Positions 1 to 6,852 of a DNA stretch of 64,000 nt are shown piece by piece (positions within the stretch are counted from its first letter, which is position 1; the number at the start of each line of letters is the position of its first letter). The notes below the pieces were generated by a model. It was not told the origin of the DNA, searched no databases, and saw only the letters and a program-made list of their open reading frames with translations. Location of the stretch: contig NZ_RJPZ01000003.1 in assembly GCF_003943615.1 (NCBI RefSeq), positions 38,135 through 102,134 on the forward strand, read 5' to 3'. A program made the translations under genes and the position numbers. Origin of the DNA: Streptococcus australis (GTDB lineage Bacteria > Bacillota > Bacilli > Lactobacillales > Streptococcaceae).

Positions 1-372
1 GTCGTTCAGTTTCCTTTTGCCTCGAATACCTTTTTTGATAATGATTTATCTATTACTTTATCAACCCTAGAGGATATTTTTGGAATCTTTTTAAAAGACA
101 TTTTTTCAGTAACTGTCGCTTCTGTGTTATGCCTTTATTTAAAAACAGGCTCAACCATAGTGGTAGCAATTATTTTAACAATTGCAAGCATGATGACTTC
201 AATGATTGGCGGAGGCATTGCAATGCTTTTCCCGAATGGATATAACAGATTGCTTAATGACGACATTTTATCCACGCCACAAGCATTCTTGGGAGCCCTG
301 GGCATTACCCTCGTCTATGGCTTTATTCTCCTAATCATTGGTTCTAAAAAGTTTCAAAATTTAGAGTTTTGA
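1..372 (+). CDS. ABC-2 type transporter permease, C-terminal fragment (5' end outside window)
   Basis: The reading frame is open from base 1 and stops at 372, so only the last ~123 residues are present and the true start lies upstream of the window. The visible part holds two or three hydrophobic segments separated by a short loop (around the TASMMTSMIGGG stretch and the final LGITLVYGFILLIIG helix) and ends in a short basic tail. This pattern is common in permease subunits of lantibiotic/bacteriocin or bacitracin-type ABC-2 exporters, but no ATPase is visible and the family is inferred from general character only. A bidirectional terminator follows. Another polytopic membrane protein is possible. 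Confidence 0.45.
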   Translation, partial: VVQFPFASNTFFDNDLSITLSTLEDIFGIFLKDIFSVTVASVLCLYLKTGSTIVVAIILTIASMMTSMIGGGIAMLFPNGYNRLLNDDILSTPQAFLGALGITLVYGFILLIIGSKKFQNLEF

Positions 373-463
373 TGTGACAAGACTTGACCTGCTACCTATA
401 ATCTAATGACGTATACCTTGTCTACAATGTACGATTGAAAGATACAGGTTTCTCTTTATCATC

Positions 464-498
464 AAAAAAAGATTGGAGCTATGTTCCAATCTTTTTTT
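464..498. terminator. Bidirectional intrinsic terminator (permease / trxA)
   Basis: A-run plus GATTGGA (464-477), loop GCTATGT, then TCCAATC and a T-run (485-498). The stem is flanked by A and T tracts, so it works on both strands. It closes the permease gene on the + strand and trxA on the - strand, whose stop codon begins just beyond it. Confidence 0.85.
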
Positions 499-499
499 C

Positions 500-814
500 T
501 TAACTCAACTCAGCCACAATGGACTTGATTTGCTCTGCGGTGTGTACACCTGCTACTTGTTTGACAACTTGCCCATCTTTTTTAAAGAGCAAGGTTGGAA
601 TGGACATAATGCCGAAAGCACGAGCTGTATTTGGATTTTCGTCCACATCCATTTTCAGGATTTTTAATTCATCTTCTGAAAGTTCTTGGGATAATTTTTC
701 TAGGATAGGGGCTTGCATGCGACATGGACCACACCAGGTCGCCCAAAAGTCTACCAAGACCAATCCTTCTTTTGTTTCTGCTTCAAATGTTGCGTCTGTA
801 ATTGCTTTTACCAT
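500..814 (-). CDS. trxA: Thioredoxin
   Basis: Cytosolic thiol-disulfide reductase of 104 residues, the normal size for the family. The redox motif WCGPC is present with Cys28 and Cys31, preceded by the buried strand VLVDFWAT, and the cis-proline loop SIPTL follows near residue 72, so the protein looks fully active. It would be recharged by thioredoxin reductase, which is not in this window, and would supply electrons to ribonucleotide reductase, peroxidases and methionine sulfoxide reductases. It lies 12 bp downstream of the DUF4649 gene in the same direction, and the pair probably shares the promoter at 1083-1111. The shared terminator at 464-498 ends the unit. Confidence 0.97.
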   Translation of the reverse strand: MVKAITDATFEAETKEGLVLVDFWATWCGPCRMQAPILEKLSQELSEDELKILKMDVDENPNTARAFGIMSIPTLLFKKDGQVVKQVAGVHTAEQIKSIVAELS

Positions 815-826
815 TTTCTTTCTCCT

Positions 827-1051
827 TTAGTTTTTGTATTGATCGAGGTCTTGCTTCATCAAATAGAAAAAGACATCTCCGTAAGTTCCGTGATAATCGA
901 GTTCGTGCCCATTATAAGTCAATTTCTGTACTGGATAGTAATCCGCCACACCAATCAAGCAGGTCTGTTGGGAGCGTTCAAACTCTTCATAGGAATCAAA
1001 ATGCATGACCCTTTCTTGTTTTGCACCATCTAGATATGTAATTTCAATCAT
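827..1051 (-). CDS. DUF4649 family small protein
   Basis: Small 74-residue protein with no signal peptide or membrane segment. It is rich in aromatic and acidic residues (YLDG near the N-terminus, SYEEFERSQ, and repeated Tyr/Phe in the C-terminal half), matching the short streptococcal proteins of unknown function grouped as DUF4649. It is the first gene of a two-gene unit with trxA (12-bp gap) and has a good promoter 32 bp upstream. The pairing with thioredoxin suggests a link to redox or stress physiology, but nothing in the sequence shows a catalytic role. Confidence 0.8.
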   Translation of the reverse strand: MIEITYLDGAKQERVMHFDSYEEFERSQQTCLIGVADYYPVQKLTYNGHELDYHGTYGDVFFYLMKQDLDQYKN

Positions 1052-1082
1052 ATCGGTAACCTCTATTTCTTAAGATGTATCC

Positions 1083-1111
1083 ATTGTAACTCCGTTCGTT
1101 ACATCTGTCAA
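1083..1111 (-). promoter_or_regulatory. Sigma-A promoter of DUF4649-trxA
   Basis: On the minus strand TTGACA (1106-1111) and TACAAT (1083-1088) are separated by exactly 17 bp. The start codon of the DUF4649 gene lies about 32 bp downstream. Confidence 0.8.
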
Positions 1112-1164
1112 ACAAAACGACTTCCTCAGAATGATGGATCTTGTGCGATAAAGAAAAGACAATA

Positions 1165-1191
1165 AAACAAAAAATCTCCCCGAAGGGAGAT
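1165..1191 (-). terminator. Intrinsic terminator of cadD
   Basis: Minus-strand stem ATCTCCC / GGGAGAT with a TTCG tetraloop (1174-1191), followed by a T-run at 1165-1173. It lies about 50 bp after the cadD stop. Confidence 0.85.
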
Positions 1192-1238
1192 CGATCTGGT
1201 CTATTTTACCTTACGATGCTAGGAACCGTAGCCGAAGA

Positions 1239-1883
1239 TTATACTGGATAAAACCGTTCTAGAAAAGGCGACGAACCGAAGATTGTAGGCTCTATCGTGC
1301 CATTTTCATACATGATGTATAGTCCAAGTGTAATGAATACTAAGGGCACAACGATTCGCTCATATTTTTCAATTGTCTCGGATATTAACGGCATAGAGGA
1401 TAGCACACGACTAAGCTCGCAAAAGATAATTATGCCGATTGCAAACACAAGCAACGCCACGAGTGTCTGTGACCAATCTAACGAAGCAAAATAAGGTATA
1501 TAGATACCTAAATTATCTCCGCCAGACGCAATTGTCAGCAATGTAACTGTCCAAAACAGTTGATTTGCCTTGCTTTGTTCAAATCTTTCAATAATTTCTT
1601 CCTCTTCTTCCTCACCTTCTCCAACAATTGCAAAGCGAATCCCTAAATAGATAGGGATTAAACCAAGCAATCCAACCATCCATGCTTCAGGCACGAAATT
1701 GACTACATAAGCAGCAACTAAACTCGCCCCTACAAGTAAGCCTGTGCCTAGATATTGCCCCGCATAAATATGCCATTTCTGTTTATTCTGTGATAGCTGT
1801 GCAAATAAAATAATTAAAATAATTAAATAATCGATACTGGTGGAAATATAAACACCAATAGCAGATATGATTGTCTGTCCCAT
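1239..1883 (-). CDS. cadD: CadD-family cadmium resistance transporter
   Basis: Polytopic membrane protein of 214 residues with about six hydrophobic helices, opening with a helix containing STSIDYLIILIILFAQLS, as in CadD/LysE-superfamily exporters that confer cadmium (and weak zinc) resistance. An acidic run (GEGEEEEEE) sits in the central cytosolic loop. In the helix-4 region ASGGDNLGIY is a typical conserved polar patch. The partner repressor CadX often found beside cadD is absent. The last ~13 residues (IFGSSPFLERFYPV region) are encoded by a 40-bp repeat that recurs at 2271-2310, so the natural C-terminus may have been replaced. RBS AGGAG lies 6 bp before the ATG. A leader ORF and an operator-like region lie upstream. 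Confidence 0.85.
   Translation of the reverse strand: MGQTIISAIGVYISTSIDYLIILIILFAQLSQNKQKWHIYAGQYLGTGLLVGASLVAAYVVNFVPEAWMVGLLGLIPIYLGIRFAIVGEGEEEEEEIIERFEQSKANQLFWTVTLLTIASGGDNLGIYIPYFASLDWSQTLVALLVFAIGIIIFCELSRVLSSMPLISETIEKYERIVVPLVFITLGLYIMYENGTIEPTIFGSSPFLERFYPV
1244..1283. repeat. 40-bp dispersed repeat, copy 1 (inside cadD 3' end)
   Basis: CTGGATAAAAC then TTCTAG, AAGGCG and CCGAAGAT in order. It matches 2271-2310 at 35 of 40 positions by eye. This copy supplies the final codons and stop of cadD; the second copy is noncoding. Confidence 0.75.
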
Positions 1884-1913
1884 AAAAAAACTCCTGTATT
1901 AGTCAGTAATAAA

Positions 1914-1988
1914 TCAGCAGATTTTAGGGAAGCACAGACACATTAATTTAGCTATCGCTAGTGGGTAATGTCGAACGTAGGAAAGCAT
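1914..1988 (-). CDS. Possible cysteine-containing leader peptide of cadD (24 aa)
   Basis: A 24-codon ORF lies between the cadD promoter region and cadD, with an excellent Shine-Dalgarno (GAGGAGG, 6 bp before the ATG) that is as good as that of cadD itself. The deduced peptide begins MLSYVRHYP and ends LMCLCFPKIC, with three cysteines in the last eight residues. It stops 30 nt before the cadD start. Thiol-rich C-termini can bind soft metals such as cadmium, so translational or attenuation control of cadD is conceivable. No homolog was recognised, and a chance ORF cannot be excluded. Confidence 0.4.
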   Translation of the reverse strand: MLSYVRHYPLAIAKLMCLCFPKIC

Positions 1989-2052
1989 TTTACTCCTCCT
2001 CAAAACGTAGTTACAAAGTAATTTCTAGCTGGAATTCGGTGACTACTTCCAT

Positions 2053-2088
2053 GTAAAGTATAACCCACTATACTTTACTTCGTAAAGT
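2053..2088 (-). promoter_or_regulatory. Putative cadD promoter with three ACTTTAC operator half-sites
   Basis: Half-sites at 2053-2059, 2072-2078 and 2082-2088 alternate in orientation. The outer pair toward cadD forms a 10-bp perfect inverted repeat (GTAAAGTATA, 6-bp gap, TATACTTTAC), and the other pair forms ACTTTAC-3bp-GTAAAGT. A minus-strand -10 TATACT (2057-2062) with TTTACG (2081-2086) at 18 bp would be covered by these sites, as expected for a repressor-controlled promoter. The regulator is not in the window. Confidence 0.5.
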
Positions 2089-2128
2089 GTAGGCTCTCCG
2101 AGGGAGCTTGCAGACTGCTACTATTTGA

Positions 2129-2229
2129 GTTTTTGTAGTCTCCAAAATTGTGGCCGATAAAACCCGGCTAGTATGAAGTCAATCAACCAAAAAGTTTTTG
2201 TAGTCTCCAAAATTGTGGCCGATAAAACC
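2129..2229. repeat. Pair of identical 36-bp direct repeats separated by 29 bp
   Basis: Two perfect copies at 2129-2164 and 2194-2229 begin GTTTTTGTAGTCTC and end GATAAAACC. The ends GTTTT...AAAAC are complementary, and the first 14 bases resemble the start of streptococcal type II-A CRISPR repeats, with a 30-bp spacer if the repeat is taken as 35 bp. There are only two copies and no cas genes. The ending GATAAAAC...CTAG also resembles the 40-bp repeat family at 1244 and 2271, so a non-CRISPR dispersed repeat is an equally good reading. Confidence 0.45.
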
Positions 2230-2234
2230 TCAAT

Positions 2235-2261
2235 AAAAAAGCCCCCTGAATTCAGAAGGCT
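2235..2261 (-). terminator. Intrinsic terminator, minus strand
   Basis: Minus-strand stem AGCCTTCTG / CAGGGGGCT around an AATT loop (9 pairs including two G-T), then six T. It would stop transcripts coming from rpsO before they reach cadD. Confidence 0.7.
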
Positions 2262-2270
2262 CCATTCTTG

Positions 2271-2310
2271 CTGGATAAAACGTTTCTAGACAAGGCGCCG
2301 AGCCGAAGAT
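2271..2310. repeat. 40-bp dispersed repeat, copy 2
   Basis: Noncoding copy of the element at 1244-1283, in the same orientation, with five mismatches by eye. The span 1884-2491 otherwise holds the cadD leader and promoter, a 36-bp repeat pair, terminators and a structured repeat, with no ordinary gene. Confidence 0.75.
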
Positions 2311-2327
2311 AATATTGAAATTCTAGT

Positions 2328-2371
2328 AAAAAAAGAAAAGCTACTCTACAATAGAGTAACTTAACTTTTTT
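2328..2371. terminator. Hairpin terminator downstream of rpsO
   Basis: CTACTCTA-CAA-TAGAGTAAC stem with an A-run on the left and a T-run on the right, so it can work in both directions. It is the first strong terminator-like hairpin after rpsO apart from the repeat at 2388-2490. Confidence 0.65.
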
Positions 2372-2387
2372 GTATTCAATCGAACAC

Positions 2388-2490
2388 GGCCTAAGCACTT
2401 GGCAAAAAAGATAAAATTTCCTAGAAACTGAGGTTTCTTCGTCAATTTTCCTATTTTTGCTTTGTACTTTTGACGGCCTTTGTATCTTGA
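2388..2490 (-). repeat. Structured ~100-bp intergenic repeat, copy A (after rpsO)
   Basis: This element aligns along its length with 57035-57133 in the same orientation. Shared blocks are GATAA, TTTCCTAGAA, a hairpin, CGTCAA, TTCCTA, TTTT and GTATCTT. The central hairpin is AGAAAC/GTTTCT here and AGAATC/GATTCT in the other copy, so pairing is kept while the bases change. It lies directly after rpsO. It may belong to the terminator-like repeats of pneumococci (SPRITE), but this was not confirmed. Confidence 0.6.
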
Positions 2491-2491
2491 A

Positions 2492-2761
2492 TTAACGACG
2501 AAGTCCAAGAGAGTTGATCAACTCACGGTAACGGTTAACGTCGTTCTTACGAAGGTAAGCCAACAAGTTACGACGGCGACCGATTTTCTTCATCAAACCA
2601 CGGTAAGTAGCGTGGTCTTTTTTGTGTTGTTTGATGTGGTCGTTCAAGTGGTTGATTTCCCAAGTAAGGACAGCAACTTGAACTTCTACTGAACCAGTGT
2701 CACCTTCGTGACGTGCGTATTGTGCAATGATTTCATTTTTTTTCTCTTTTGAGATTGCCAT
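2492..2761 (-). CDS. rpsO: 30S ribosomal protein S15
   Basis: Primary 16S-binding protein of the platform of the small subunit. It has 89 residues, the exact family length, beginning MAISKEKK, with the conserved [11 protein letters not shown] segment and [11 protein letters not shown] and [10 protein letters not shown] helices that contact the 16S three-way junction. An upstream in-frame extension to 2821 is rejected because AAGGAG precedes the ATG at 2761 and all S15 proteins begin here. The ~90-nt leader between promoter and start contains a GCAGG/CCTGC hairpin, and S15 commonly autoregulates through its leader, so translational feedback is plausible. It is monocistronic with terminators at 2328-2371 and 2235-2261. 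Confidence 0.98.
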   Translation of the reverse strand: MAISKEKKNEIIAQYARHEGDTGSVEVQVAVLTWEINHLNDHIKQHKKDHATYRGLMKKIGRRRNLLAYLRKNDVNRYRELINSLGLRR

Positions 2762-2851
2762 GATAAGCTCCTTTTCTTTATGCTCTATCCGAGTGGCAGG
2801 TCTGGCATAGCCTGCTACCAAGAAAGAGTTAGTTGTCTATTCGACTTATTC

Positions 2852-2880
2852 ATTCTACCAAGATTTCATCTTTCTGTCAA
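2852..2880 (-). promoter_or_regulatory. rpsO promoter
   Basis: Minus-strand TTGACA (2875-2880), a 17-bp spacer, and TAGAAT (2852-2857). It leaves a structured leader of about 85 nt before the rpsO ATG. Confidence 0.8.
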
Positions 2881-2935
2881 ACACTTATGCTTTTCCAACA
2901 GAGTCCTTCAAAACCAAGACTACAAAAATTTCTTA

Positions 2936-3664
2936 TTATAGATTAACTCGAAAGTCAGTTAAGAGTTCTATTTCTTCTGCTGTCAATCTACGCCACTGCC
3001 CCAATTTGAGAGCGGAATCTAGCCTCAATGGCCCCATGGAAATCCGCTCGAGATCGGTGACTTCCTTGCCACAAGCAGCGACCATGCGCTTGACCTGGTG
3101 GAATTTTCCTTCAGCGATGCGAATCTGAACCAAGCAACTATCGGCTTCTCGATCAACTTCCAGAATTTCCAAATCAGCTGGCAGGGTAGTGAAATCCTTC
3201 AATTCTATTCCTTCTTTGAAGCGGACGACATCTTCCTGGGTCATGATTCCAGCTACTTGAGCAAGGTAGACCTTGTCCACATGTTTCTTAGGCGACAGCA
3301 TGGCATGAGCCAGCTTACCATTATTGGTCAAGAGGAGCAAACCATGGGTATCGATATCCAGACGTCCGATAGGAAAGACTTCCTTGTGTCTCGCCGTGTC
3401 ATCTAGCAAATCTAAGACTGTTTGATGGTGGTCGTCTTCCGTTGCTGAAATAACCCCTTTGGGTTTATTGAGCAGATAGTAAACAAACTCTTCATGAAAT
3501 AAACTTTCTCCCAGATAGGTCACTTGGTCTTTATCTGGATCAATGTGAACCTTGGCAGATGTCTCCACCTTCCCATTGACTTGAATTTTTTTCTGCTTGA
3601 GGACTTGCTTGACTTCTGTTCGGCTTCCCACTCCACAGTCCACTAAATATTTATCTAGACGCAT
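2936..3664 (-). CDS. 16S/23S rRNA pseudouridine synthase, RsuA/RluB family
   Basis: 242 residues with an N-terminal S4 RNA-binding domain (MRLDKYLVDCGVGSRTEVKQ to about residue 60) and a C-terminal pseudouridine synthase domain. The catalytic-aspartate motif GRLDIDTHGLLLLTN is intact near residues 100-115, and KVYLAQV and EGKFHQVKRM match the later conserved blocks. It isomerises a specific uridine in rRNA. The size and GLLLLTN form fit RsuA (16S U516) slightly better than RluB, but the target cannot be decided from sequence alone. The ATG at 3664 is chosen because it starts the S4 domain and has a GGAGATAAGC-type RBS. Confidence 0.92.
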   Translation of the reverse strand: MRLDKYLVDCGVGSRTEVKQVLKQKKIQVNGKVETSAKVHIDPDKDQVTYLGESLFHEEFVYYLLNKPKGVISATEDDHHQTVLDLLDDTARHKEVFPIGRLDIDTHGLLLLTNNGKLAHAMLSPKKHVDKVYLAQVAGIMTQEDVVRFKEGIELKDFTTLPADLEILEVDREADSCLVQIRIAEGKFHQVKRMVAACGKEVTDLERISMGPLRLDSALKLGQWRRLTAEEIELLTDFRVNL

Positions 3665-3835
3665 GCTTATCTCCTTCATTCTTCTTATCATTATACCATG
3701 AACTAGCCTAAGATTCTTTCCTTTCCTAGTTTACAGCCCTTCTAGTCCGTCAGCACCCCTCAATCAATTGGGAAACTTTCATTCTAGAAGGAATTATGAT
3801 ATGATGGTTTCTAGAAAAAAGGAGTGAATGAGAAC

Positions 3836-4450
3836 ATGTCTGCAATTGAAACCATTACAAAAGCTGCCCATCTAATTGATATGAATGATATTATCCGCGA
3901 AGGCCATCCGACTTTACGAGCTATCGCGGAAGAGGTCACTTTCCCACTGTCAGATCAAGAGATCATTCTTGGGGAAAAAATGATGCAGTTCTTACACCAT
4001 TCACAGGATCCTGTCATGGCGGAAAAATTGGGTCTTCGAGGAGGAGTTGGACTCGCAGCTCCTCAATTAGATATTTCTAAACGCATCATTGCTGTCCTCG
4101 TCCCAAACCCAGAGGATGAAGAAGGAAATCCTCCAAAAGAAGCATACTCCATCCAAGAAGTCATGTACAACCCTAAAATTGTCTCCCACTCAGTCCAAGA
4201 TGCGGCTCTAGGAGATGGCGAAGGGTGTCTCTCTGTGGACCGCAATGTTCCCGGTTATGTAGTTCGCCACGCGCGTGTGACAGTTGACTACTATGACAAG
4301 ACAGGTGAAAAGCACCGCATCAAACTCAAAGGCTACAACTCCATCGTCGTCCAACATGAAATCGACCACATCAATGGCGTTATGTTCTACGATCGGATCA
4401 ATCCGAAGGATCCTTTCGCTGTTAAAGAGGGCATGCTCATTTTAGAGTAA
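3836..4450 (+). CDS. def: Peptide deformylase
   Basis: Removes the formyl group from nascent N-terminal methionine at the ribosome exit. 204 residues, the type 2 (Gram-positive) size with the usual insertion between motifs. Motif [10 protein letters not shown] near residue 70, motif II EGCLSV near 129 (metal-ligand Cys) and motif III HEIDH near 174 are all intact. The ATG at 3836 is preferred over a GTG at 3824, because streptococcal Def proteins begin MSAIE and the AAGGAG sits 12 bp upstream. It is a single-gene unit with a bidirectional terminator immediately after the stop. Confidence 0.97.
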   Translation: MSAIETITKAAHLIDMNDIIREGHPTLRAIAEEVTFPLSDQEIILGEKMMQFLHHSQDPVMAEKLGLRGGVGLAAPQLDISKRIIAVLVPNPEDEEGNPPKEAYSIQEVMYNPKIVSHSVQDAALGDGEGCLSVDRNVPGYVVRHARVTVDYYDKTGEKHRIKLKGYNSIVVQHEIDHINGVMFYDRINPKDPFAVKEGMLILE

Positions 4451-4451
4451 G

Positions 4452-4477
4452 AAAAAAGACCGATGGGTCTTTTTTTT
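4452..4477. terminator. Bidirectional terminator between def and mscS-like gene
   Basis: AAAAAAGACC, loop GATG, GGTCTTTTTT. It starts 2 bp after the def stop and ends 2 bp before the stop of the convergent mechanosensitive channel gene. Confidence 0.9.
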
Positions 4478-4478
4478 A

Positions 4479-5330
4479 TTAGGGTGTGACAGAAAAAGTT
4501 GTTGGAATCTCAATCCCATTTTGTAAGAGGGCATCGTGATAGAGTTTGTAATAAAGGTGGTAAATGGCCACTTGGCTCCCCGACTGGACCATCATAGCGA
4601 CGCGGAAGGAATAGCGACCCGTTCCCTTTTCGATTTGAGGTCCTAAAATCGTTGGACCATCTAAGATTTCTGGATGTTTCTGTGCCTGTTCATCGTTGAC
4701 TTTCTGGAAGATTTGATAAATCTGATCGAGATCCGTTTGAGCAGAAATCGGCATATCAATTAAGACGCGCTGGTTGCCCCGAGAGAGATTGCTGACAACC
4801 ATAATATTGCGATTGGGGATAAAATGCAAGGTCCCATCTGCATCTCTTACCTGGGTCGTCCGAATGCCGACACTCGACACTGTCCCAGCGATGGTAATCG
4901 GACCATTAGTTACTCGAACAGTATCTCCAACATCCAATTGGCGCTCAAGGAGAATAAAGAAACCATTGACCAAATCCGATAAGAAGCCTTGAGCTCCCAT
5001 CCCAATGGCAACTCCTGCAATTCCCGCTCCAGCTAAGAGACTAGAAACAGGTAAGCCGAGGATGGAAAGAATCCAGTAGATCAAAATAAAATAGAGGCAG
5101 TAATTCAACAGACTTTCTACCAAACGTAAAATCGTTTTCTTCCGAGCGTCATCTTGTCCCACATAGTTTAAAGATGGTTTTAAAATTCGTTTCACCAAGC
5201 TACGAAGTAGTTTTTTTGCAAGTAAAAATAAGATAAATAAAATAGCTAAGGAAATCAATTTCGAAACCAATTCATCCATGATCTTGGTCCAATCAAACTG
5301 ACTGACATAGCGGGAAAAAATATTCTTCAT
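4479..5330 (-). CDS. Small-conductance mechanosensitive channel, MscS family
   Basis: 283 residues. Three membrane helices are visible: residues ~22-45 (LISLAILFILFLLAKKLL), ~75-95 (YCLYFILIYWILSIL) and the pore-lining TM3 rich in Gly and Ala (AGAGIAGVAIGMGAQGFL). The beta domain (GDTVRVTNGPITIAGTVSSVGIRTT) and the RNRNIMVVSNLS segment follow, all classic MscS landmarks. The channel releases solutes on hypo-osmotic shock. The start at 5330 is preferred over a TTG at 5342 because of the better start codon, although the AAGGAG is somewhat distant. Monocistronic. Confidence 0.93.
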   Translation of the reverse strand: MKNIFSRYVSQFDWTKIMDELVSKLISLAILFILFLLAKKLLRSLVKRILKPSLNYVGQDDARKKTILRLVESLLNYCLYFILIYWILSILGLPVSSLLAGAGIAGVAIGMGAQGFLSDLVNGFFILLERQLDVGDTVRVTNGPITIAGTVSSVGIRTTQVRDADGTLHFIPNRNIMVVSNLSRGNQRVLIDMPISAQTDLDQIYQIFQKVNDEQAQKHPEILDGPTILGPQIEKGTGRYSFRVAMMVQSGSQVAIYHLYYKLYHDALLQNGIEIPTTFSVTP

Positions 5331-5421
5331 ACCTTCTATCAATCTCCTTCTCTCTTTTTCTAATGGTTTGATTATATCAAATTTTAAGCTATCGGACCAG
5401 TAACCTCCTCCTAGGCTTACC

Positions 5422-5450
5422 TTGATTTTCAGACTTATCTATCGTATAAT
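5422..5450 (+). promoter_or_regulatory. sstT promoter
   Basis: TTGATT (5422-5427), a 17-bp spacer, TATAAT (5445-5450). The ATG preceded by AGGAGG lies about 30 bp further on. Confidence 0.75.
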
Positions 5451-5481
5451 GGACGGTAAACTTTCAATAGAGGAGGTCCTT

Positions 5482-6698
5482 ATGGTCAAACGATTCATTC
5501 AAACTTGGAACAAAACCAACCTTATGAAGCGGATTGCAATCGGAATCTTCCTTGGGGCTCTCTTAGCTCTGCTTCTTCCTCAAGCTTCTGCCATTGGTCT
5601 ATTAGGGGAAATCTTTGTAGGCGGCTTGCGGGCAATTGCTCCTCTTTTAGTCTTCGCCCTTGTCGATAACGCCCTCTCCCAACATCAAAAGGGAACCCAA
5701 ACCAATATGAGATCAGTCATTATCCTCTACCTCCTGGGAACTTTTGCGGCTGCCCTGGTAGCGGTCTTGGTTAACTATCTCTTCCCTATTACCATTTCTT
5801 TATCGGGAACTAGTGCTGAAGGAACTTCTCCTGATGGACTAGGGGAAGTCATTAGCAACCTTCTCTTAAAAATCGTGGACAATCCCCTCAATGCCCTTAT
5901 CCAGGCTAATTATATCGGGATTTTATCCTGGGCCATAGTCTTTGGAGTTGCTATGAGAGAAGCTAGCGAACACAGCAAGGACCTCCTTCAAACCCTAGCA
6001 GATATTACTTCCAAGATTGTCGAATGGATTATTAACCTAGCTCCATTTGGAATTCTAGGCTTGGTCTACACAACGATTGCTGGACAAGGCTTTGATGGAC
6101 TCAAGAGCTATGGCCTCCTCTTACTTCTCTTAGTTGGCACCATGTCCTTCGTTGCACTAGTCATCAACCAGATTTTTGTCTACATCATGATTCGCAAAAA
6201 TCCTTATCCGCTAGTCTTTAAATGTCTACGAGTGAGTGGATTGACTGCTTTCTTTACTAGAAGTTCCGCTGCTAATATCCCTGTCAACATGAAACTTTGT
6301 AAGGAACTAGGTCTCAATCCCGATACTTACTCAGTTTCTATCCCTCTGGGATCTACTATTAATATGGCCGGAGCTGCCGTCACTATTAACACCTTGACCC
6401 TAGCTGCTGTCAATACCTTAGGCATTCAGGTCGACTTTGGGACTGCCCTGGTCCTCAGTATCGTGCAACCGTCTCAGCCTGTGGGGCTTCTGGAGTAGCT
6501 GGTGGTTCCCTCCTCTTGATTCCTGTCGCTTGCAGCCTCTTTGGTATCGACAATGATATTGCTATGCAAGTAGTCAGCGTGGGCTTCATTATTGGTGTCA
6601 TCCAAGATTCTTGTGAAACAGCCCTCAACTCATCAACAGACGTCCTCTTTACAGCTATTTCTGAAATGAAAGATTGGCCCAAAGAAAAACGCTATTAA
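5482..6698 (+). pseudogene. sstT: Serine/threonine:sodium symporter SstT, frameshifted
   Basis: Dicarboxylate/amino acid:cation symporter family, Na+-driven uptake of serine and threonine. The ATG at 5482 follows AGGAGG (5471-5476). The first 339 codons encode normal SstT up to GTALVLSI, then the frame is lost near 6463-6465 and a stop follows at 6498. The next frame continues the protein perfectly ([22 protein letters not shown] through [12 protein letters not shown]) to 6698, so adding one base would restore about 405 residues. The lost part carries the last substrate-binding helix, so the truncated product is probably inactive. A sequencing error is the main alternative. Promoter and terminator are intact. 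Confidence 0.9.
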
Positions 6699-6702
6699 TT
6701 CA

Positions 6703-6740
6703 GAAAAACCAGATCACACGATCTGGTCTTTTTCTTTTTT
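6703..6740. terminator. Terminator between sstT and C69 dipeptidase
   Basis: ACCAGATC, loop ACAC, GATCTGGT, then CTTTTTCTTTTTT, with an A-run on the left that makes it bidirectional. Between here and 6852 there is no other recognisable feature. Confidence 0.85.
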
Positions 6741-6852
6741 CATAAAGTAGCTTTTGCTTTCCCTAAACATCGAAGGCGAAAGAGCGAATAAAGCAATTAG
6801 ATGATATTTACGTTTTCAGAAGTTTCCATGAAAATTCCCCAGCAATCCCCAA

